A stretch of 25,207 nucleotides of DNA from an uncultured Collinsella sp. (GTDB taxonomy: Bacteria > Actinomycetota > Coriobacteriia > Coriobacteriales > Coriobacteriaceae), in assembly GCA_958437495.1 (NCBI GenBank), contig CAUBOH010000024.1, positions 1 through 25,207 of the forward strand, given 5' to 3'. The translations under genes were made by a program, and so were the position numbers. The notes beneath the pieces are model-generated. The model saw only the letters and a program-made list of their open reading frames with translations, made no database searches and had not been told where the DNA came from. The stretch's first letter is position 1. The number at the start of each line of letters is the position of its first letter. Of the stretch, positions 23,013-25,207 are shown in pieces.

Positions 23013-23936
23013 ATGTCCAATCATCAGCACACGCTTATCATCGACGGCACCTCGGGCATCAGCGGCGATATGACCGTCGCGGCCCTGCTCGACCTAGGCG
23101 CCAGCGAGGAGCACCTGCGCGAGCAGCTCGCCACCCTGCCGGTCGACGGCTTTACAATCGCCGTCACGCGCGTAAACAAGCACGGCATCGACGCCTGTGA
23201 CTTCGATGTTCAGCTTGCAGAGGAGCTCGAGAACCACGATCACGATATGGCCTGGCTCTACGGCAACGAAGCGGCTGCCGAGCACACACACGAGCATGAG
23301 CACCACCATCATGATCATGACGAGCACGAACACGTGCACTGCCACAAGCATGATCATGAGGCCCACGGCAACGACCATAGCCACGAGGACCATCATCACG
23401 CCCACCACCATCACCACCGTTCTTTGGCGGACGTTACCGCCATCATCGATGGCTCGCAGCTAAGCGATGGCGCCAAGCGTCGCGCGCTCGCCATCTTTAC
23501 CGCGCTCGCCGCCGCCGAGGCCAAGGCCCACGGCAAAACGCCCGAGACCGTCATGTTCCACGAGGTGGGCGCCGTCGACTCCATCGTCGACGTCTGTTCT
23601 GTCGCCATCTGCCTCGATGACCTGCGCATCGAGGACATCGTGGTCGAGTCGCTCTCCGAGGGCCACGGGACCATCCGCTGCGCCCACGGCCTCATGCCCA
23701 TTCCCGTTCCCGCTGTTGTCAACCTGTGCCAGGCAGGCAATATCGCCCTCACGCCTGCACCTGTCGCCGGCGAGCTCGTGACGCCCACGGGCGCCGCCAT
23801 CGTCACCGCGCTGCGCACGTCCGACCAACTGCCCCCACGCTACCGCATCGAAGCCGTCGGCTACGGCGCCGGCAAACGCCCCTACGAGGGTTGCTCCGGC
23901 ACGCTCCGCTGCCTGCTCGTTGACGCGGACGCATAG
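23013..23936 (+). CDS. larC: LarC1-type nickel insertion protein with His-rich insert, lacking LarC2
   Basis: 307 residues. It opens with the LarC signature HTLIIDGTSGISGDMTVAAL, continues with HGKTPETVMFHEVGAVDSI, VDVCSVAICLDDL and EGHGTIRCAHGLMPIPVPA, and ends GYGAGKRPYEGCSGTLRCLL. The second LarC domain (LarC2, joined by programmed frameshift in Lactobacillus plantarum) is absent: the stop is 2 bp before the next gene. Between the two halves lies a very His-rich arm (residues about 75-135; roughly 25 His in the last 45), probably binding Ni2+. LarC is a CTP-dependent cyclometallase inserting nickel into the pincer cofactor. Whether LarC1 alone works, or LarC2 is elsewhere, is open. Confidence 0.88.
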   Translation: MSNHQHTLIIDGTSGISGDMTVAALLDLGASEEHLREQLATLPVDGFTIAVTRVNKHGIDACDFDVQLAEELENHDHDMAWLYGNEAAAEHTHEHEHHHHDHDEHEHVHCHKHDHEAHGNDHSHEDHHHAHHHHHRSLADVTAIIDGSQLSDGAKRRALAIFTALAAAEAKAHGKTPETVMFHEVGAVDSIVDVCSVAICLDDLRIEDIVVESLSEGHGTIRCAHGLMPIPVPAVVNLCQAGNIALTPAPVAGELVTPTGAAIVTALRTSDQLPPRYRIEAVGYGAGKRPYEGCSGTLRCLLVDADA

Positions 23937-23938
23937 CC

Positions 23939-24478
23939 ATGGATGCCCGCAAGGCCAAAAGCCGCGCCGCGATCGACGCGGCGTTCTCCGAGCTCCTGCG
24001 CGAGGAGGACTACGGCAAGATCACCGTCGGCGACATCATCGCGCGCGCTCACGTAGGCCGCGCGACATTCTACGGCCTCTTTAAGAGCAAAGATGACCTA
24101 CTGTCCGAGCTCGTGAGCGACATCTGCACCCACGCCCTCGACGACGATGGCACACCGCTCGACGACCCGCTCGTGCAGGTCGAGCATATCCTCAACAACC
24201 TCTGGGAGCGCCGTCAGGGTGTACGGGCACTAGTGGCCGGCGCCGGCTCACGCGTCTTCGCCGACTGTCTCCGCAAGACCATCATGACGCGTGCAGCCGA
24301 AACCGTCCCTACCGACCCAAACGGCCCTGCCGCCACCATGGACCGCAGTTTTTTACTACACCACATAGCCTCAAGCTTCGTAGGAATGGTCCAATGGTGG
24401 GCCTGGCACAACTTCCAAGCAGATAAGGCCGAAGTAGCCAAAGACTACCTATCAGCCATTAAGCCCCTCTTCAACTAA
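23939..24478 (+). CDS. TetR-family transcriptional regulator
   Basis: 179 residues. The N-terminal TetR helix-turn-helix is clear (AIDAAFSELLREEDYGKITV, GDIIARAHVGRATFYGLFKS, KDDLLSELV). The C-terminal ligand/dimer half (about 65-179) has no distinctive motif, apart from the helix SSFVGMVQWWAWHNFQADKA near the end, which resembles TetR C-terminal domains of the AcrR type. The ATG is 2 bp after the larC stop, so the gene is translated with the lar genes and may control them or the convergent porin gene (inference). The closing part (from about 24340) is less GC-rich than the beginning. Confidence 0.88.
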   Translation: MDARKAKSRAAIDAAFSELLREEDYGKITVGDIIARAHVGRATFYGLFKSKDDLLSELVSDICTHALDDDGTPLDDPLVQVEHILNNLWERRQGVRALVAGAGSRVFADCLRKTIMTRAAETVPTDPNGPAATMDRSFLLHHIASSFVGMVQWWAWHNFQADKAEVAKDYLSAIKPLFN

Positions 24479-24635
24479 GTAAACCCCTCATTCCAAAGCC
24501 CCGCCCCCAACCCAAAGCGCGATACATCCCAAAGTGTCAGCAGCAGCCCAACGTCCCTACCAGCAACAAGCCCCTCCCATCCAAATTCAGATATATATGT
24601 TGGGTTGCTTGTACGAACGAACCAGGATTCCCGCA

Positions 24636-24762
24636 GGTCACGGCACAAGTTAACTTCCCGCCGCATTCCGCAGGACGCAAGAAGCCCCCGCCGCACGAAG
24701 TGCGCAGCGGGGGCTTCTTGCATGTCCGAGGACGCGGCGGGAAGTTAACTTGTGCCGTGACC
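24636..24762. repeat. 127-bp nested hairpin (perfect 29-bp outer and 15-bp inner stems)
   Basis: Outer arms 24636-24664 and 24734-24762 are perfect 29-bp reverse complements (arm starts GGTCACGGCACAAGTTAACT). The inner arms GCAAGAAGCCCCCGC (24677-24691) and GCGGGGGCTTCTTGC (24707-24721) are also perfect. The loop holds a mini-hairpin CGCAC-GAA-GTGCG. It lies between the convergent tetR and porin genes. Without a T-run after the stems it is not a canonical intrinsic terminator, but it would block or end transcription from both sides. The 157 bp between tetR and this element (24479-24635) hold nothing else recognisable. Confidence 0.85.
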
Positions 24763-24785
24763 GGACGTTATATCAATTGCTCGGA

Positions 24786-25207
24786 CTAGAACATGCCCAA
24801 GAAACCGTGCACAAACAGCGCGGCCAGAACGGCACCGACAAACGGAGCGATGCCAGGAACAAGCAGGCCGTACTTCCAGTTGTTGTCAGCCTTGTTCTTA
24901 ATCGGCAGCACCTGATAGGCCATGCGAGGACCAAGGTCACGAGCCTGGTTCATGGCGAAGCCGGTGATGCCGCCCATGCCCATGCCAACGGCCCAAACGA
25001 TCAGGCCGACGCAGATTGCGAGCATCAGAACGTTCTCGCCGGCGCGGCTAGCGGCAGCAAGGATAGCGCTGATGAACACAAAGGTGCAGATAGCCTCGCA
25101 GAAGAAGTTGCGAGCATAGTTCGTGCCCTCGGTGGTGGGGTTGGTCGAGAAAATGTTGCGCTGGGCAATGGGGTCGACGACGCCCTCGGAAGCCTTGAAC
25201 TCATCGG
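24786..25207 (-). CDS. MIP-family aquaglyceroporin (GlpF-like), C-terminal part, cut by window edge
   Basis: The frame is open from the edge to the stop at 24786, giving about 139 residues starting DEFKASEGVVDPIAQRNIFS. NIFSTNPTTEGTNYARNFFC matches the GlpF loop and start of the fourth helix; membrane segments FVFISAILAAA, VLMLAICVGLIVWAVGMGMG and YGLLVPGIAPFVGAVLAALF follow. The second half-helix reads GFAMNQARDLGPR where the family has GFAMNPARDFGPR, so the NPA motif is NQA. The family passes glycerol, water or lactic acid. A GlpF-type protein (LarD) belongs to the lar operon of Lactobacillus plantarum, which makes lactate transport one option, but here the gene is convergent to the lar genes. 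Confidence 0.88.
   Translation of the reverse strand, partial: DEFKASEGVVDPIAQRNIFSTNPTTEGTNYARNFFCEAICTFVFISAILAAASRAGENVLMLAICVGLIVWAVGMGMGGITGFAMNQARDLGPRMAYQVLPIKNKADNNWKYGLLVPGIAPFVGAVLAALFVHGFLGMF

Noticed and set aside
24475..24723. Minus-strand 82-codon frame ending in the tetR 3' region
   Set aside because: It starts inside the 127-bp hairpin, lacks a ribosome site and has no domain; best explained by GC-rich extragenic sequence.

Overview
The window looks like a chromosomal segment of a high-GC, low-oxygen-adapted actinobacterium of the Coriobacteriia, most like Collinsella. This is an inference from GC-rich codon use, AGGAGG-type ribosome sites, the gut-anaerobe style gene set (Feo ferrous-iron uptake, an Old Yellow Enzyme-type Fe-S flavoenzyme, lactate-racemase cofactor genes) and short palindromic extragenic repeats. 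No rRNA, tRNA, CRISPR array, transposase or phage gene is visible.

Left part (1-6660). A toxin-antitoxin-like pair lies at the left edge: a RelB/DinJ-type DNA-binding domain fused to a minimal nucleotidyltransferase, overlapping a cut-off HEPN (HepT-like) gene. A LacI-family and a GntR/FCD-family regulator follow. A 540-bp gene-free stretch then holds a 158-bp inverted-repeat element and a 10-bp-phased CTATA array. Next come an AlbA/Schlafen-type regulator with its own palindrome and -10 box, and a large enoate/dienoyl-CoA-reductase-like flavoenzyme.

Middle (6660-15200). A complete high-affinity potassium uptake locus: kdpFABC runs leftward and kdpDE runs rightward from a shared 243-bp divergent promoter region. 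kdpE has an in-frame TGA exactly where relatives have Trp, so the response regulator is broken unless the stop is read through. Two 118-bp direct copies of a hairpin repeat, each including what look like the last codons of a lost gene, flank the whole Kdp locus.

Right part (15200-25207). A leftward ferrous-iron cluster (two feoA genes, feoB, a FeoB-associated Cys-rich membrane peptide) has palindromes resembling iron-regulator sites ahead of feoA and feoB. Then follow an HPr protein with Asp in place of the regulatory Ser46, aspS, and a rightward block of serB, larB, a short larC with a very His-rich insert, and a tetR gene. A 127-bp nested perfect hairpin separates tetR from a convergent, cut-off aquaglyceroporin gene whose second NPA motif reads NQA.

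The most noteworthy points are the RHH-nucleotidyltransferase/HEPN unit, the kdpE nonsense codon inside a repeat-flanked Kdp locus, the natural S46D-like HPr, the LarC1-only protein with its His-rich arm, and the 127-bp cruciform.
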